From Strigamia acuminata (taxonomy: Eukaryota > Arthropoda > Chilopoda > Geophilomorpha > Linotaeniidae): a stretch of 64,000 bases of DNA. Below, one piece after another: positions 10,761 to 21,707 of the stretch (position 1 is the stretch's first letter; each line of letters starts with the position of its first letter). The notes under the pieces were generated by a model, which ran no database searches, was not told the DNA's origin, and worked only from the letters and a program-made list of their open reading frames with translations. The stretch lies in assembly GCA_949358305.1 (NCBI GenBank), contig OX442314.1:45888581-45952580 (forward strand). Direction: 5' to 3'. A program made the translations under genes and the position numbers.

Positions 10761-10867
10761 CATTGTGGAAAAACAATGATTTGTCCTATGTATTTTATTG
10801 TTTTATTCTCGAGTACAAAATAGTCTCGACTCTGTATCTTATGATTATGTTTTTCGACATTAAAAAC

Positions 10868-11130
10868 ATGGCGAACGCTTGTCGGTATCCCGCACCACTG
10901 AAAACCGTGTTTGCAATGGATTTCGACTCTGCCAGACCGGGAATATCTCTTCAGATAGATCGGGCCACCAGTGCGCAAAAAATTAAGCGAAGAAAATATA
11001 CTGCGAAAGAGAATGGAGAAATCTTAACGATTTTTTAAGACAAAACTGATGAATTGCGACGGAATATCATTTTAGCACAGTTGGTCAAGAAAATCTATCG
11101 GTTTTATTATGCAAAAGTAATCGTTTTTAT
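10868..11130 (+). pseudogene. Conserved coding fragment of the repeated gene block (KRRKYT ... AQLVKKIYRFYYAK)
   Basis: The ATG at 10868 opens a reading that ends at 11038, after KRRKYTAKENGEIL. The homologous stretch at 15785-15925 stays open where this one breaks and continues to AELVKKVYRFYFAK. Because amino-acid similarity is kept between copies (changes mostly at codon-tolerant sites), both derive from a real exon. Function unknown. It lies directly upstream of a small membrane-protein ORF. Confidence 0.5.
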
Positions 11131-11184
11131 AAATAATAATTATTAATTTCTGTAGTTTAACTTAAGTTCAATTGCTCAACTGAA

Positions 11185-11394
11185 GTGTCGATGGAACTAT
11201 ATATGGAAACAAAAAATATTTTCAAAAGGGAGTTAGAAACTTTTATCACCGAAAGCCATTTGCACAAGCTTCAAGAGAGTCCACGCTATTTGTATTGGGT
11301 GCTGGTTGGTGTGTTAATTGCCGTTGGATCGATCATTTTGTTTTGCTTACAAAAGATGGGCGTATTTAAGAAAGTTACCATAACCGTGGAATAA
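11185..11394 (+). CDS. Small single-pass membrane protein, hypothetical
   Basis: The 69-aa ORF has a charged N-terminal half (ELETFITESHLHKL), then a clear membrane segment (LYWVLVGVLIAVGSIILF), and ends CLQKMGVFKKVTITVE. The first part (YMETKNIFKRELETFITES) recurs near 16010-16070 and, diverged, at 18200-18270, but those copies lose the membrane segment. Only this copy reads through to a stop. It belongs to the repeated gene block, like the small membrane ORFs at 17531 and 36041. Its role is unknown. Confidence 0.45.
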   Translation: MSMELYMETKNIFKRELETFITESHLHKLQESPRYLYWVLVGVLIAVGSIILFCLQKMGVFKKVTITVE

Positions 11395-11439
11395 ATTTAT
11401 TTTTGGAATCTGCGAAATACAATTTTAGGCGAAACTTAA

Positions 11440-11880
11440 GTAGGACTCCTACTTAAGTTTTAACGTGTTTTAATTTTAATCCATTTTATTATTTTATTAT
11501 ATTTATTATTATATTTATTATTATTTTCTACTAGTTCCTTTTCTAAGAAGCGCCTAGATGTTGAAAGCTTAGGATATGCAATAAAGCAATTACTTAAAGT
11601 TATAGAAATCATGTTAAAAACCAATGAGTAACAAACGAAATTTGTCGATAGTTTTAAGCTTTGAAGATTTTTCTAAAGTGTGTGGTACATGTATAAACAA
11701 TTTTTCACTTTCAGAAGCTAATTAGCAGCAATGTGAATAGGTTTAATGAAACTACTAAAGTTCATTTTTTTTTAGGAAAGGCAGTTCAACTAAGGGTAAT
11801 TCAATGGAGAGGCAAATAAAATTAAACCTGCTCACTACGACCTAATGGATGAATTATTATCTGGTTATTCTCTGTAAACA
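11440..11880 (+). repeat. Segmental duplication, copy 1 of a Myb/SANT-like gene 3' part
   Basis: Nearly the same sequence is at about 16835-17225. It includes an acceptor-like TTTTTTTTAG and a reading AHYDLMDELLSG close to its right end. That motif resembles the tyrosine-rich end of Myb/SANT-like DNA-binding domains. Confidence 0.6.
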
Positions 11881-11989
11881 GGGATATTGTCAGTCATAAA
11901 AGAGCCTAATTTTTATGATTGGTGGCCACATTGGAAACCAACACACAACAAACCAGCAAATCATTGCCTTGAATAACACACCATGTCAT

Positions 11990-13385
11990 TTTTGACATTT
12001 TCGAGAGTACTGGGGTAAGAGAGCTACTAAGAAGATGGTGGGCACATTTGGTGCCAATTATTGTTATGCTTTTGTATGAAACAGAATAAAATATTCAAAC
12101 CTTTGGCATTGACATGTCTTGTTTTACAATGTCAAAAACCAAAACTGATGCAGAGTCAAGAAATGGATGGTCTGTTTTATGTGCATTGCAAAATTTTTTT
12201 TCAAGGTAATTATTAATTTGTTTTATCTATAAACTTGTCCAGACCCACTTGAAAATTGAAAAACCATAAATACGCATAAATATATTAGAATAAATGGAAT
12301 GCAGTCTTGCAGTATCTCTAATATTAATTAAATTTCATTTTTGGCAAATGCTACACTCATGCAGGCTTACAATGCCAAATATTACACTGATTTAATAGAA
12401 TGCAGTTTTATAGAACCCACATCGTTGTGTCAAATTAAGACACAAAATGCTTAAAAAGTAAAACAACAGTTATCGAGTTATCAGAAAAAATCAAGAGAGA
12501 TTGGAGAAGAACATGAAAACTTCAAACCAGTATAGGTTCAAGAATTGGAACAAAAATAAGAATGCAAATTCCAATACCAGAGCTCTCATTCAGTACCACT
12601 GGAACGACGGCCAGGTTCCAGGGGCAACCACGAGAAGGTAGAGAGTTGGATTTGCTGCCCCCAAATACACTTTTTTTTAAATGGGCATTCGATCGCTTAT
12701 GTTCGATGGGAGAAAAACGAAAAATAAGATTGTAATTGGTCGAGCAAGACTCAAAATGGGGTCATTTCACACGAACAAAACTTTCTCCTTTACAAAATCA
12801 CATACCACACGTTCGAACGTCGCCACTTTGTTTTAAATAAACTTGTTGAAAGAAACAATTTAAAAAACGAAAAAAATAGAAAAAAAGTACCAGTTGGATG
12901 AAAAAGGACAGTTTTCACTACAATTTTTACATCAACTTCTGTTAATGTAGCTAACGTAAAAATGGCGGCACGGGAGCCCATTGGAAACTCACAGCCAAAC
13001 ACATTACAAATATTTCATTTCAAATTACGATTAGGCCTAAAATGGAATCCAAACACCATCGATACGTCAAAAACCTAGAAATATTCACAAAAAAACTAAC
13101 CATCGACTCAAAATCCAACCTGAATCCAGCTCATTTGACATGCATCGATACAATTCTGTACGAATACGATCGAAAAACGAATAAAAATGCGAAAAATATC
13201 GAAGAGAAAATGCACGATCCCGAGAGAAAACAACGACTGTGAACGACGCAGGAAATGGAATTATAACAACACAAAACACGTCACTGTTGCTACGCCGACA
13301 GAAAAGCATCGCTATTGGTTGAAAATTTGTGATGGTAATAACGTAATTTTAAATAAAAGACTAAAATTGTATCAATAGATGGCGC
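11990..13385 (+). repeat. Repeated block, copy A
   Basis: Diverged copies lie at about 19373-20600 and 53660-55500. Shared landmarks are a stretch around GGCATTGACATG, a segment with CGACGGCCAGG near 12605, and a short reading beginning MESK near 13042 that ends NP.ENN in the other copies. No intact gene is apparent. This copy differs from B and C by indels, including its right end, where homology fades after about 13340. Confidence 0.6.
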
Positions 13386-13430
13386 GATTACTCATTTTAG
13401 TGATGAATTTGAACCCGCTTCCTAGACATA

Positions 13431-14450
13431 TACTGTATGGGTCCCATTTATTGGTCAACTAAAATTCCTTGGATTTACACTGAAAAAAAACTAATTCTCC
13501 CACTTACTGAAATTTCCACTAACGCTCCTTTTTTGTTCCACTAAATTTATACACTAAAAAAAAACTAAATTTTCCACTAAAATGAAATTATGGGGAAAAA
13601 AACTAATATTACCACTACTACTTCCACTTTTTTTTGTTTATTGTGCTGTAGCTGTGCGAACGTTTGGCTAACGTCGAGGACGACCAACCCTTCCCCCGCA
13701 TGGTCTATGAGCGCCCCAACAGTCGCCCGCTCCCGCAACCGAGTCCCCGCCAAGGCCCGAGTCCTAGTCCCCAGTTCTAGTCACGTGTCGGGACCCAGTC
13801 CCAACAAGACCTCGGGGCCCCTCGCCGGCCCCAACATCTTCATGGACGACTATGGCCACGCGAATGTCTACGACAACACACCACCCTCGTTTGTTGACTC
13901 CTGCCGCTCCTCGATGAGCCGGCGGACTCCCCAATTGTTTGAAGCTCCGCAAAGCGCTGCAGCAATTGGGGAGTCTAGCGACCACGCCGTGGATCATCGG
14001 GGCGCGGCGGGAGTCGACGAACGAGGGTGGTGTGTCGTCGTGGACATCCGCGTGGCCAATGAAGATGGACCCGATGTGCATGCCGAAGGCGATGTTGCGG
14101 CCGGCGAGAGGCCCCGAGGTCTTGTTGGGATGAGAGAACTTGTTCTTGTCCTATTATTGAGCAGTACCTAAGTAGAACGTGCCTTTGGGCGAGAAAAGGA
14201 AGCAAGGTAGACCATCAAACCCCAGGAAGGCCTTCCTTTTGTAATAAAAAAAATTAGTAGAAATAGTGGATGTACTTAGTTTTTTATAGTGGGGAAAGTC
14301 AGTAGTGGGAAATTTAGTTTTTTTTTAGTGTATAAATTTAGTGGAACCAAAAAGGAGCTTTAGTGGAAATTTCAGTAAGTGGAAGAATTAGTTTTTTTTA
14401 GTGTAAATCCAAGGAATTTTAGTGGATTAATAATATATTCCCATACTGTA
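13431..14450. mobile_element. Foldback/MITE element with long terminal inverted repeats and a GC-rich palindromic core
   Basis: The left arm from 13431 (TACTGTATGGG) matches the reverse complement of the right end (CCCATACTGTA to 14450). The arms share long stretches such as CTAAAATTCCTTGG and CTTACTGAAATTTCC. TA dinucleotides flank both ends, as in Tc1/mariner-type MITEs. The centre (about 13655-14215) is GC-rich, unlike the AT-rich arms, and is itself an inverted repeat around 13945: the segment with CAAGACCTCGGGGCC recurs inverted near 14115-14130. Because the core is palindromic, similar readings appear on both strands (NTPPSFVDS). I regard these as by-products, not genes. Confidence 0.8.
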
Positions 14451-15419
14451 TAACTAACAACAGCAGCTTTGAAAACATCTGATTGAAATTTTTTTTTCTT
14501 TTTTTTTTTTGGCATTTTCGATTCCAAAAAGTGCGTTTGTTGATCCAAAAAGTACTTTTTGGGCCTTCAACGTGCAGTTTGTTCATGTATGAAACGTTTT
14601 ATATTCATTTTATCTCGATTCAATATAGATTTGCGGGAGAATTAATAGAACAGTTTACAGTAGAAGTAATCTATTAAATCTGCTTTGTTAAAATCACCGA
14701 ATGTGTTGTGTGGAAAGACCCAGCAATTCTACTACGCAGTACGTTTGAACAAAGCCTAAGCTGATAATAAAGTAGTAATTAGAAGTCAATACAGTAATGA
14801 TCACACTCATACAAGGAATAGAATCTTGCGTGCTTATCTTGCTTGTGAAAATTGATCGTTTTCTTTTGTACTCACAAAGGTTAATTCGATTCTAATTCAT
14901 GATTCCAATTCATACAAACGATTAAGAGTGTCCTTGAAATGATACAGAATATAGACTACCAGCAGGTACTTCAAATTGAAGATTTAATTCATTATTGAGG
15001 GATTTGGACATCGCAATTTTATTTAGTTTTCGTGTAATGGTTACAAATATGCTAATATTTGTGGAATTTTAGCCTGGACAGGCATTCATTAGCTGACTAT
15101 GTACACATGGCGTGTGTTTTCTAATACTTTGACAGCACGCAATTATGTAGTATTTATGCAATAATTTTATTAATAATTAATTCTAGCAATCCAAAAATTA
15201 AAGATATGAAAATTCCAGCCACAATTAATACGAAATTGGGTTGTCTCGGTCACGCCTTATATTTCGTTTTAATTTAACAACTGTTTAACAACTGTTAGGT
15301 ATATAAAAACACTCGCTTATCTGAGTGCAACGTTGTGTCCAAATTTCCAAGCAATCGGTGGAAAACTTTCGGAGATTTTTATTTATATAGATTTATTTAT
15401 TAATTCCGAATTTAAGTGC
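14451..15419. other. AT-rich spacer with a short stretch of a 20-bp degenerate repeat
   Basis: No gene. Bases 14505-14580 (GGCATTTTCG, CCAAAAAGTGC, GGGCCTTCAACGTGCA) match the start of the degenerate repeat at 34465-34670. Confidence 0.45.
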
Positions 15420-16078
15420 AGGAAGCGAACAAAGAGAATGGCAATGACCACATTTCACTGCAGTTAGAGATTAGGGCTGCCCATATTAGCCAAAATAAGA
15501 AGTCCAGAGAATCTACCGGTATCTCCACTGGGTAAAATACTGATCCGGAAGGCACAATTTTTTAGCCATTTTTTCAGAGGGGGCGGGGCTTAGCATTTTT
15601 AATTCTAGTTTGTAGTAAAACTATAACACTTTAAATTATGAAAAATTGAGAAACATTTTGTTTAACAATACATGATGTAATTGTAAACTATGCCATTCAA
15701 TATATTTACTAAAAAATTCAATCTTTATTAAAAAATATTAATGTTGAAAAAGTACTATTTAATGTCAAACCTTTATTAGGTTGATTGATTAAGCGGAGAA
15801 AATATACTTCGACAGAATACGGGGAAATTTTGACAACCTTTTTTGAGATCCGCAATTTGGATGAATCCAAACGAAAGGTCATTTTAGCAGAGTTAGTCAA
15901 GAAGGTCTATCGGTTTTATTTTGCAAAAGTAATAGTTTTTATAAATAATAATTGTTAATTTCTGTAGTTCAACTTAAGGTCAATAACTCAACTTGTTGCC
16001 CATTGAAACTATATATGGAAACAAAAAATATTTTCAAAAGGAAGTTAGAAACTTTTATCACCGAAAGCGTGAGAAGCT
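15420..16078 (+). pseudogene. Repeated gene block, copy 2: zinc-ribbon gene 3' end and KRRKYT fragment
   Basis: Bases 15420-15500 match 42305-42400, including a shared C-terminal reading (EREWQ then stop), so this is the last exon of the zinc-ribbon family. Bases 15785-15925 encode KRRKYTSTEYGEIL ... AELVKKVYRFYFAK without interruption and match 10982-11130. Bases 15985-16075 encode YGNKKYFQKEVRNFYH or, in another frame, METKNIFKRKLETFITES. Intron-like, AT-rich gaps separate them. There is no complete gene. Confidence 0.5.
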
Positions 16079-16080
16079 AA

Positions 16081-17245
16081 GTGTCAAGGCACCGAACGAA
16101 GCAACGTCAAAGAGAGCGAAAATTAGAAGTCATCCGGGAGATGAATATTGTGACGTTATTAGATGGAACAACGAACGAAACAACGAACCAACAAAACAAA
16201 ACAATATTTTCCAAAGTTGTTAATAATTTAATTTCAGTTGGTGTGAATAAAACTGAAGATCAAGTCAGAACAAAGGAAGCAAGCATTTTTTGTACATACT
16301 TTAGATTTTTTTAAGTCCCCACTTCATATTGCAGGTGGAAAATCTGAAAGGCTGAATATTTAAAACTAAAACGAGCAAGTGTGAATGGAATCTTATAATT
16401 GCAAATATGTAGCTGTATCCCTGATGTATGCGGTATGGCCCAAAGACATAATTCATCGGCAAGAGTTATGCAACTACACTGAACGGAGTTATGTGCAGTC
16501 GTTCCGTTACAGGTGGTTGCCAGGATACTTCCGGAGTGAGGCAATAACCAACAAAGCATGCAGAGATATTAGTTGTATTTTGTTTTATGTTATGAAGTAA
16601 TAATTGGTTTTGTATATCTAGTTGCCAAATGCAGAAAGTGATTGGGTAGATAAACCAATATCAGCAACAGGAAATGGGAGAGGAGATTGCCAGGCAAGTA
16701 GTACAGCAATTAAAACCAGAATTGAAACTGCTGTTTGACGAGAGGATAGCAGAGCATTCCAAAAATCATTGGATTAAGATGTCTCAATGGGGCAACAGCC
16801 TAAAGAGAGTTGTAAAGTCAGTTAAACGGTACGTCCTACTAAGTTTTAACGCGTTTTAATTTTAGTCCATTTTATTTTATTTTCTACTAGTTTCTTTTCT
16901 AAGAAGCGCCTAGATATTGAAGGCCCTAAGCCTTCAATATGCAATAAAGCAATTACTTAGTTATAGAAATCATGCTAAAAACCAATGAGTAACGGACAAA
17001 ATTTGTCGATAGTTTTAAGCTTTGAAGATTTTTCTAAAATGTGTGGTACATGTATAAACAATTTTTCACTTTCAGAAGCTAATCAGCAGCAATGTGAATA
17101 GGTTTAATGAAACTACTGAAGTTTATTCTTTTTTAGGAAAGGCAGTTCAACTAAGAGTAATTCAATGGAGAGGCAAATAAAATTAAACCTGCTCACTACG
17201 ACCTAATGGATGAATTATTATCTGCCCGGCCACTCAGCGTAGCAA
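16081..17245 (+). pseudogene. Myb/SANT-like (trihelix-type) DNA-binding protein relic
   Basis: The reading from 16081 contains IREMNIVTLLDG, then KTIFSKVVNNL and VGVNKTEDQVRTK. This spacing matches the second and third helices of Myb/SANT-like domains ('W..I...L...G...T..QCR.KW'). A coiled-coil-like piece follows at 16674-16830 (EIARQVVQQLKPELKLLFDERI). The typical tail motif AHYDLMDELLSGPATQ is near 17192-17235. The pieces are in different frames, separated by intron-like DNA. Copies of parts are at 11440-11880 and 55925-56560. Such proteins often accompany Harbinger transposons or act as transcription factors. I call it a relic because no continuous model could be built. Confidence 0.55.
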
Positions 17246-17530
17246 GTTATTCTGGCTTTTGGTGCTATTTGACCTAAGTAATTAACCAGTACAGTGCGGT
17301 TTATTTTTGCATCATTAGTTGCTTGTAAAATTGAACTGGTTGTTGGCAGTGCTGGACTGGAAAGATATTTATACCGGCAAACACAGGTCCCTTATCGGAA
17401 GGAAAAAAACTCAATAAATAAGAACGAGACAGTGCTATCGATAAATAGTTGGTGCAATTAATCTCATTGGTCTTTTTTAAATTCCAACTTTTGTTTCTTC
17501 TTCAACCAGCCAAGGAGAAGAAATTATATA

Positions 17531-17929
17531 ATGTATAATGTATTAAAACATTTTCAAATTTTTTTCCAACAACAAATCCGACAGACATATTTCAAAAATG
17601 GATCGCCCATGGGTTTCATCCTCAGAAAAAAAGGTTCTTTCACTTTAAGTGAAAATCTAGCATTGTATTTGGGAGGAATAGTTGTGGTTGGCTATTTGGT
17701 TCATTCCCTAATTTCTTTTCTTTTGCTTGGGTACAACAAGGAGAATCTGGACACGCTCACGACCCTGCACCACGAAGTATACAACCGGTCAAAGGTTGAA
17801 AAGCTGGAGGCGGCTCGAGTGATCTGCAGAGGCAAATTCTGCAACGAGTACAAGATCGATGCGGAAGGAAAAAAAAGAATTCGTTATTTTTCCACTTCGG
17901 TAATGTTTTTGACTCACCCATGGCTATGA
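17531..17929 (+). CDS. Hypothetical membrane protein, 132 aa
   Basis: One open frame starts MYNVLKHFQIFF and contains a membrane segment (LALYLGGIVVVGYLVHSLISF). A polar domain follows with two cysteines (ARVICRGKFCNEYKIDAEGKKRI), ending SVMFLTHPWL. No family is recognised. An in-frame ATG at 17608 would give a shorter product that keeps the membrane segment. A repeated block begins right after its stop. The codon pattern and membrane segment make it plausible but unproven. Confidence 0.4.
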   Translation: MYNVLKHFQIFFQQQIRQTYFKNGSPMGFILRKKGSFTLSENLALYLGGIVVVGYLVHSLISFLLLGYNKENLDTLTTLHHEVYNRSKVEKLEAARVICRGKFCNEYKIDAEGKKRIRYFSTSVMFLTHPWL

Positions 17930-17934
17930 AGCTG

Positions 17935-18200
17935 AAGTTTTATTGTTACTTGTATTTTAAGAAATAAGGAGAGTGAGTGTTCTTTTGATGTAGTTGGAAT
18001 TAAATCTCGTTTGGAATAATAAAGATTGGATCGTTTTCCTTATGTGAAGTCTACAATCACCCAGCAAACCTCCCAAGATGATGCGGATTGGTGCCCAACA
18101 TTGTATACCACCATCCTTCGAAGCAAATCCAAAATTATTACAATATATTTAAACTCTCATATCACAAGGAGAATAGTGTCTGAAAAGAGTTGGAATTACA
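17935..18200 (+). repeat. Segmental duplication (copy at 43725-43992)
   Basis: The two copies are nearly identical over about 265 bp, starting at GAAGTTTTATTGTTACTTG and ending at GTGTCTGAAAAGAGTT. An AATAAA-type signal lies inside. They diverge abruptly on the right: here the copy continues into the METKNIF-like fragment, there into a 49-codon ORF. Confidence 0.8.
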
Positions 18201-18299
18201 TATGGAAGCAAAAGATATTTTCAAAGGGTTTGAATAAGGCGACAAGAAATTTTTATCATCGAAAGCGACTGAAGCAAAATGTCAAGGCACAGAGGTCGA

Positions 18300-18490
18300 A
18301 CCCAGCGAGGTCGGACCGAGCGCCGTCCGATCGAGCAGCGACGTGCCACCAAAAGGGAGCTTCCCACCAACATCTAGCGACATGCCACCAACATCGAGCG
18401 ACATGCCACCGACATCGAGCGACATGCCACCAACATCGAGCGACATGCCACCGACACGGAACGACGTCGCAACGAGGTCCCTCCAACTAA
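18300..18490 (+). repeat. 21-bp tandem repeat (AGCGACATGCCACCAACATCG type)
   Basis: Four clear units of about 21 bp alternate CCAACATCG and CCGACATCG endings at 18366-18456, flanked by decayed GCGACGT-type units. A shorter, related run is at 44270-44350. The period is a multiple of three, so several frames stay open. These readings (HATSERHATD) are repeat by-products. Confidence 0.75.
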
Positions 18491-19372
18491 GCGACGTCGA
18501 GCTATAGTGGATTAATTCCCAATGTGTTTCGGTTAATTTTGTTAAATAAATTCTAGATTTTTTGGATAAATTTTGACCAAATTCTTAATTCTTAATTTAA
18601 CGTAACCTACCAAACTGGAATTTCTCGCAAGATCTGCATACGATTTGCATGAAAACTGGCCACAATGTGCAGCTTGATGACCTGTTTCATCTCCACTTTC
18701 AAAATTATTCGTATCTTGTTCACTTTGAGAAATTAGTTAAAGTAATAAGAGTTGGCCATCAAAAAAAGAAACTGGTAGTGTTTTATCTTCAATTAATTTG
18801 TATCTAATTTTATTGATGTTATTTCGTTTTATTCACTCAGACAATATGCCAGTCATCAGCGTCGTCCTCACTGACTGCTTTTAAGTACTTTTCAATGGCA
18901 TTTGATAATTTTCTGCTGTTTTTAGTTATTTTCTGTAATATTTGAGTCATTTTAGGCCATTTTCAGTTTTTTTTTTGCAACATTTTTAGACGTTTGTTGC
19001 AGTTATTTTTAGTAACATTTATGTTATTTTTTCCAACATTTTCAGCAATTTAATTGTCACTTTTAGTCTTTACGAAACATTTTCGTCTTTTCGGAATAGT
19101 TTCGGTGGTTATCAGCAAGTTATTTGTCATTTTCGGTTTTTTTCGACAAATTTCAGTCATTTTCGGCTATTGGCGGTCATTGGCTGTTACCATTGGCGCC
19201 TATTGTATTGGCGGTAATGGATTTGGCGGTATTGGTTTGGCGGTCATGGTTTGGCGGTAATGGGTTTGGCGGTTTTGGCTTGGCGGTAAAAGTCTTGGCG
19301 GTTGTGAATTGGCGGTGGTGTCGTGGAACCGAACAAACGGAACGTGAAGACAAACCAACTAATTTTGTGAAC
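18488..19372 (+). repeat. Repeated block copy B, left part, with a TGGCGGT minisatellite insertion
   Basis: Bases 18488-18876 match 53127-53540, starting at CTAAGCGACGTCGAGCT. An acceptor (TTTATTCACTCAG) precedes an exon-like stretch in both copies. In copy C this exon reads NVPPANQPGQSSASSSLL and ends EDEPTNFVNV. Here about 450 bp (18878-19328) are inserted. The first part is TTTTAGTCATTTTC-like and the right part is a run of TGGCGGT units every 13-16 bp (19160-19315). Copy homology resumes at GAACGTGAAGACAAACCAAC. Confidence 0.65.
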
Positions 19373-20990
19373 GTGTAAGAGGGCAAGAGTCACCATAAGG
19401 CCAGGAAGAGGGTTGGTACATGTCATGCCAATTATTGTTATTATTATTTTTTATAAAAAAGAATAAAATATTAAAAACTTTGGCATTGACATGACAAGTC
19501 TTATTTTATGATGTCAAAAACCAAAACTGATGCAGAGTCAAGAAATGGATGGCCTGTCTGTTTTACGTGCATTGCAAGACCCACTTGAAAATTGAAATAC
19601 CCTAAATATACATAGATATATTACAATATATGGAATGCAGTCTTGCAGGTACTCTTATGCAGGCTTACAACACCAAATTTTATGCACAAAATTTCGACTC
19701 ATTTAATAGAACGCAGTCTTGCAGAAGCCAAATCATTGGTCAAATTAAGGCACAAAATCCATAAAAATTGAAGCAAGAGTTATCAAGTTATCAGAGAGAT
19801 TGAGATTGGAAAAAAACATGGAAACTTCAAACCAGTAGTTTCAAGAATTGGAACAAAAATAAAAATCCAAATTCCACTACCAGAGCTCTTATTCAGTACC
19901 ACTGGAACGACGGCCAGGGTGCAGGGGCAACCACGAGGAGGTAGAGAGTTGGATTTGCTGCCCCCAAATAACCTTTTTTTTAAAAATGAGAAAACGAGAG
20001 AAAAACGAAAAATAGGATTGAAATTGGTCGAGCAAGACGCAAAATAGGAAGTTGGAAAGCAACCAACAAAGCCTGCTCCTCTCACAAGTTGTATCCACTT
20101 TCTTTTTAAAAAAAAAAGACAGTTTTCAATACTCGAGGGTCAAAAATAAAATGGTTTCTGGAGACAAATTTCAGATGCAGTTTAAAACCTTTTTAAAAAC
20201 CTGTGTTGTGCTAAAACGTGCATTTAGACCCGAATAACAAATAGTTATTTTCTGAGCCTATTGAAATTCCCAGCCTACACATTAACAAATATTTCATTCC
20301 GAATTAAGATTAAGCCTAAAATGGAATCCAAATACACCGATACGTGTAGCCAAGAAAAATTAACCAAAATTCAAACCATCGACTCAAAATCCAACCTGAA
20401 TCCAGCTCCTGGGTCATTCATCGAAATAATTCTCCACGAATACGATCGAAAAACAAATGGAAATTGCGAATTGCGAAGATGCACGAACCCGATAGAAAAC
20501 AATGGCTGAAAGCACGAAATGGAATGATAACAACACAAAACACGTCACTGTTGCTATGCCGACGGAAAGCATCACTATGGGCTGAAAATTACGTAAGTTA
20601 ATAACAGTTGTTCCTACCAGAGCGCGCTGCAAAAACTCAGTGAGGGAATTTTGAATTTCGACATTGATATAAACAACACAATTTGAATAAAAATGTAAGA
20701 CATCTTCTATTGAAATTCCAAAGTCACGTTCTGAATCTGAATCTGCGAGATTGTACAATAACTCCCCTTTTGCAGACTTTCTTTTCGCGATGTCACCGGA
20801 ATTTAGCACTCTCGTGTGCGGTTCCTTGTCGTTTCTAAACGACACAGGTGTTTTTCGACGTTTTTCAACGATTTTTCGCGTTATTTCGACATAAATCAAT
20901 GGTACACACTCAGTGTGTGCAAAGAGGGATTTTGCGAGTTGTTTTTGCATTTTTGGAGCTCTTCCTGATGGAAGACACTGAGTTATAAGA
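19373..20990 (+). repeat. Repeated block copy B, right part
   Basis: Homologous to 53660-55830 (copy C) and, in its first 1.2 kb, to copy A at 11990. A minus-strand reading at 20414-20998 (KEPHTRVLNSGDIAKRKSAKGELLYNLADSDSERDFGI) is kept in copy C with few changes. It may be a real exon, but no family is recognised. A donor-like ACGTAAGT is on the plus strand near 20592. No intact gene. Confidence 0.55.
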
Positions 20991-21405
20991 ATTCTCAAAA
21001 GGGGAGATAGAAGGATGGTTGCAACTTTAAAATGAAAGAGTAAGTAATAAATAAAGATTTTTTTTTTACAATAAAAAATAAAATAAAATTATAAATGAAA
21101 TTTAGTTTCCAGATATGAATACTACACATGCGTTGACAGGAAAATGTAGATTAATTTGGCAACAAAACCTTCCCACTGAAGATTTACCTCCGAATATTGC
21201 AAACCACTACCGACACAAAAGAAGAAAGTGTCTATCAAACCTATGAAACCAATTCAAAAATAGGAAGCCCGGAAATGTACATAAAGTATCAACAAATGTT
21301 TTTTCTGTACTATAATGAAGTTAAATCCAAAAAATTGTGCCCATTTTGAAGAATAAATCCAATTACTGTATATTTATAACATTTTGTTTAAAATACTGTG
21401 GTGGA
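20991..21405. other. AT-rich spacer, nothing recognised
   Basis: Poly-A and AT-rich runs, no gene. Confidence 0.5.
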
Positions 21406-21458
21406 TAAGGGAGTTGCGGATGAAATTTACCAACCAATCGCATTTTCGGATTGGGCAA
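21406..21458 (+). pseudogene. Older gypsy pol relic, piece upstream of the young insertion
   Basis: The frame beginning near 21410 (KGVADEIYQPIAFSDW) corresponds to the stretch just before the ATPLV motif of gypsy RT. It stops at the GGCAA target sequence (21454-21458), where the young element starts, and the same frame resumes after the second GGCAA at 27192. Nothing recognisable as pol lies further left, so the relic is 5'-truncated. Confidence 0.8.
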
Positions 21459-21707
21459 TGCAGTGTTCTGCACTAATTGATTCCAGATTGTTAATTATAA
21501 TGTGTTGTAGTAATTGACTCTAAATTGATAATAATGAGTAGACAACTCACTGTTGTTGTAATAATACGTGATCACCTTTTGAATAATACAATGTAACCAT
21601 GGCAATGCAGTTCTGGAATTGCAGAGTGAATAAAGTATGAATTGATGAATGAAGCAAAGCAGATGGCTGTAGCAAATGACTGAGTTATTTCCAAGTGGAA
21701 TCCTGCA
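21459..21707 (+). repeat. 5' LTR of the young gypsy element
   Basis: Ends are TGCAG and CTGCA. The first 14 bases form a hairpin (TGCAG, TGTT, CTGCA). AATACAATG and GAATAAAG provide polyadenylation-like signals at about 21587 and 21631. The base after the LTR is A, followed by TGGTATCCACG at 21709, the likely primer-binding site; I cannot assign the tRNA. Confidence 0.95.

Noticed and set aside
13590-14171. 193-codon ORF in the foldback core and its mirror ORF on the other strand
   Set aside because: The core is palindromic and GC-rich, which produces matching open frames on both strands. No domain or splice context.
18026-18490. 154-codon ORF ending in HRATCH repeats
   Set aside because: It spans the border between a duplicated block and the 21-bp tandem repeat. 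The reading is a by-product.
19177-19386. Pro/Asn-rich minus-strand ORF (AKPKPPNPLPPN)
   Set aside because: The reverse reading of the TGGCGGT minisatellite.
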